DNA from: Verrucomicrobiia bacterium
Lineage (GTDB): Bacteria; Verrucomicrobiota; Verrucomicrobiae; Limisphaerales; UBA11358
Direction of reading: 5' to 3'
DNA: 5,462 bases
Assembly (NCBI GenBank): GCA_030042375.1
Contig: JASHZU010000362.1
Location: 1-5,462, forward strand
In this document: positions 4,534-5,462 of the stretch, piece after piece
Layout of the letters: every line of letters begins with the position of its first letter
How positions within the stretch are numbered: the first letter of the stretch is position 1
The notes under the pieces: model-generated
Databases searched by the model: none
What the model saw: the letters and a program-made list of their open reading frames with translations, nothing else
Told to the model about the DNA's origin: nothing
Position numbers and translations under genes: made by a program

Positions 4534-5462
4534 AAAAATGGATCCTCAGAATAATGGCCGTGTGCGCGGCTGGGCTTCTGCTCCCGGCTGCAGCGCAAAA
4601 CAGTGATGATGGTGCACCCGGCGGTCCTCCGCCCATGCAAGCGCCGGACGGATCTACACCGCCGGACATGCCCCCGCCGGATCAAACTGCGCCAGACCAG
4701 AGCGCGCCGGGCCAAAGTGTGCCGGCCGGACAAGAGGCTACGTCCGTTCCCACAGAGCCGTCCGCGCCCATCCATTTTAACTCCGGCGCAACTACGCAGG
4801 CCGCTGTCGAAACCCCATCGGCGTTTTCCAATTCGGTCGTGAATGCGCAAAACGCCTATGCTTCATCGGCAGATGCGGAACCGGCCAACCTGCGCCTGAA
4901 TTTTGACGACGTCCCGCTCAATGAAGTCCTGAATTATTTGAGCGATGCCGCGGGATTCATCATCGTGATGGACACGGAGGTGCGCGGCACGGTCAGCGTC
5001 ATCAGCAGCCATCCCATGACGCGCACGGAAGCTGTGGACTTGCTTAATTCCGTCCTCAACCAAAACGGCTATGCGGCTATCCGCACCGGGCGCACACTCA
5101 CTATCATGAACCAAGCCGATGCCAGATTGCGCAATATTCCCGTCCAGATCGGCAATGACCCTAACGCCATCCCCGCCAATGACGAAATGGTCACGCAAAT
5201 CATTCCCGTCCGGTACGTGGACGCGAGCCAATTGGTTTCTGATTTGGCGTCGTTCGTCTCGCCGCAGGCCACCATTGTGGCCAACCAGGCGGGCAATTCC
5301 ATTGTGATTACTGACACGCAGGCAAACATCCGGCACCTGGTTGAAATCATTGCCGCCATTGATTCCAGCGCGGCGGGCGAAACTGAAATCCGTGTGTTTC
5401 CCCTCCAATATGCCAATCCCAACGACGTCGCCAGCGAACTGGGCCAGATCTTTCCCTCCGGT
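4530..5462 (+). CDS. gspD: GspD/PilQ-type secretin, N-terminal part (cut by window end)
   Basis: The first 311 residues of an outer-membrane secretin; the frame stays open to the window edge. Signal peptide at 1-22 (KKW start, hydrophobic core, cleavage near PAAA-QN). Residues about 28-118 form a Pro/Gln/Ala-rich, disordered linker. The N0 domain follows at about 121-194 (LRLNFDDVPLNEVLNYLSDA, then DLLNSVLNQNGYAAIRTGRTLTI), the ring that docks with GspC/PilP. N1 covers about 223-278 (IIPVRYVDASQLVSDLASFV; NSIVITDTQANIRHLVEII). N2 begins at about 286 with RVFPLQYANPNDV. The beta-barrel and secretin core lie beyond the window. Placement directly after the GspC-like connector, with an ATGA overlap, fits their direct contact at N0. 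Family assignment is firm; T2SS versus pilus secretin is decided mainly by the gspK-like neighbour. Confidence 0.9.
   Translation, partial: MKKWILRIMAVCAAGLLLPAAAQNSDDGAPGGPPPMQAPDGSTPPDMPPPDQTAPDQSAPGQSVPAGQEATSVPTEPSAPIHFNSGATTQAAVETPSAFSNSVVNAQNAYASSADAEPANLRLNFDDVPLNEVLNYLSDAAGFIIVMDTEVRGTVSVISSHPMTRTEAVDLLNSVLNQNGYAAIRTGRTLTIMNQADARLRNIPVQIGNDPNAIPANDEMVTQIIPVRYVDASQLVSDLASFVSPQATIVANQAGNSIVITDTQANIRHLVEIIAAIDSSAAGETEIRVFPLQYANPNDVASELGQIFPSG

Noticed and set aside
4248..4850. Minus-strand open frame of 200 codons across the GspC-like/secretin junction
   Set aside because: Arg/Cys/Gly-rich shadow of two coding regions with clear exported-protein features on the plus strand.

Overview
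The window holds most of one strand-uniform (+) operon for the inner-membrane platform, pseudopilus tip and outer-membrane secretin of a type II secretion system (T2SS) or closely related type IV-pilus-like machine. A small foreign-looking gene interrupts it. The GC-rich, Gram-negative, diderm gene set, the verrucomicrobial style of the GspK and GspL-like proteins (PilM and PilN parts fused in one chain) and the CCACGAA-type repeats around a GxxExxY gene all suggest Verrucomicrobiota, perhaps the Pedosphaera/Limisphaerales side. That assignment is inference from protein style, not a database result.

Layout: bases 1-33 are the last codons of an upstream gene overlapping the next start by ATGA (probably another minor pseudopilin, not provable here). 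30-1448 is a GspK-type minor pseudopilin with a perfect EF-hand-like loop. 1445-1898 is a putative inserted cassette: inverted repeats with a 9-bp internal period, each ending in TTAA, around a complete, AT-richer gene for a GxxExxY protein (PD-(D/E)XK fold family). 1905-3368 is a GspL-like (PilM-PilN fusion) platform protein. 3365-3910 is a GspM/PilO-like protein. 3907-4533 is a GspC/PilP-like periplasmic connector. 4530 to the window end is the N-terminal part of a GspD/PilQ secretin (signal peptide, Pro-rich linker, N0, N1, start of N2).

The secretion genes are packed tightly: three internal junctions, and probably the one at the left edge, are 4-base ATGA overlaps, which implies translational coupling and fixed stoichiometry. 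The only loose junction is gspK-gspL, exactly where the cassette sits. The order K-L-M-C-D is not the classical C-to-N T2SS order; functionally it matches pilM-N-O-P-Q, with a pseudopilin in front. The products would form a continuous assembly: GspK at the pseudopilus tip, GspL and GspM in the inner membrane, the GspC-like protein bridging the periplasm, and GspD as the outer-membrane gate. No promoter or terminator was recognised; transcription presumably enters from upstream and continues past the window. The most interesting item is the GxxExxY cassette with its TTAA-bounded repeats. I do not see a clearly undescribed multi-gene system.
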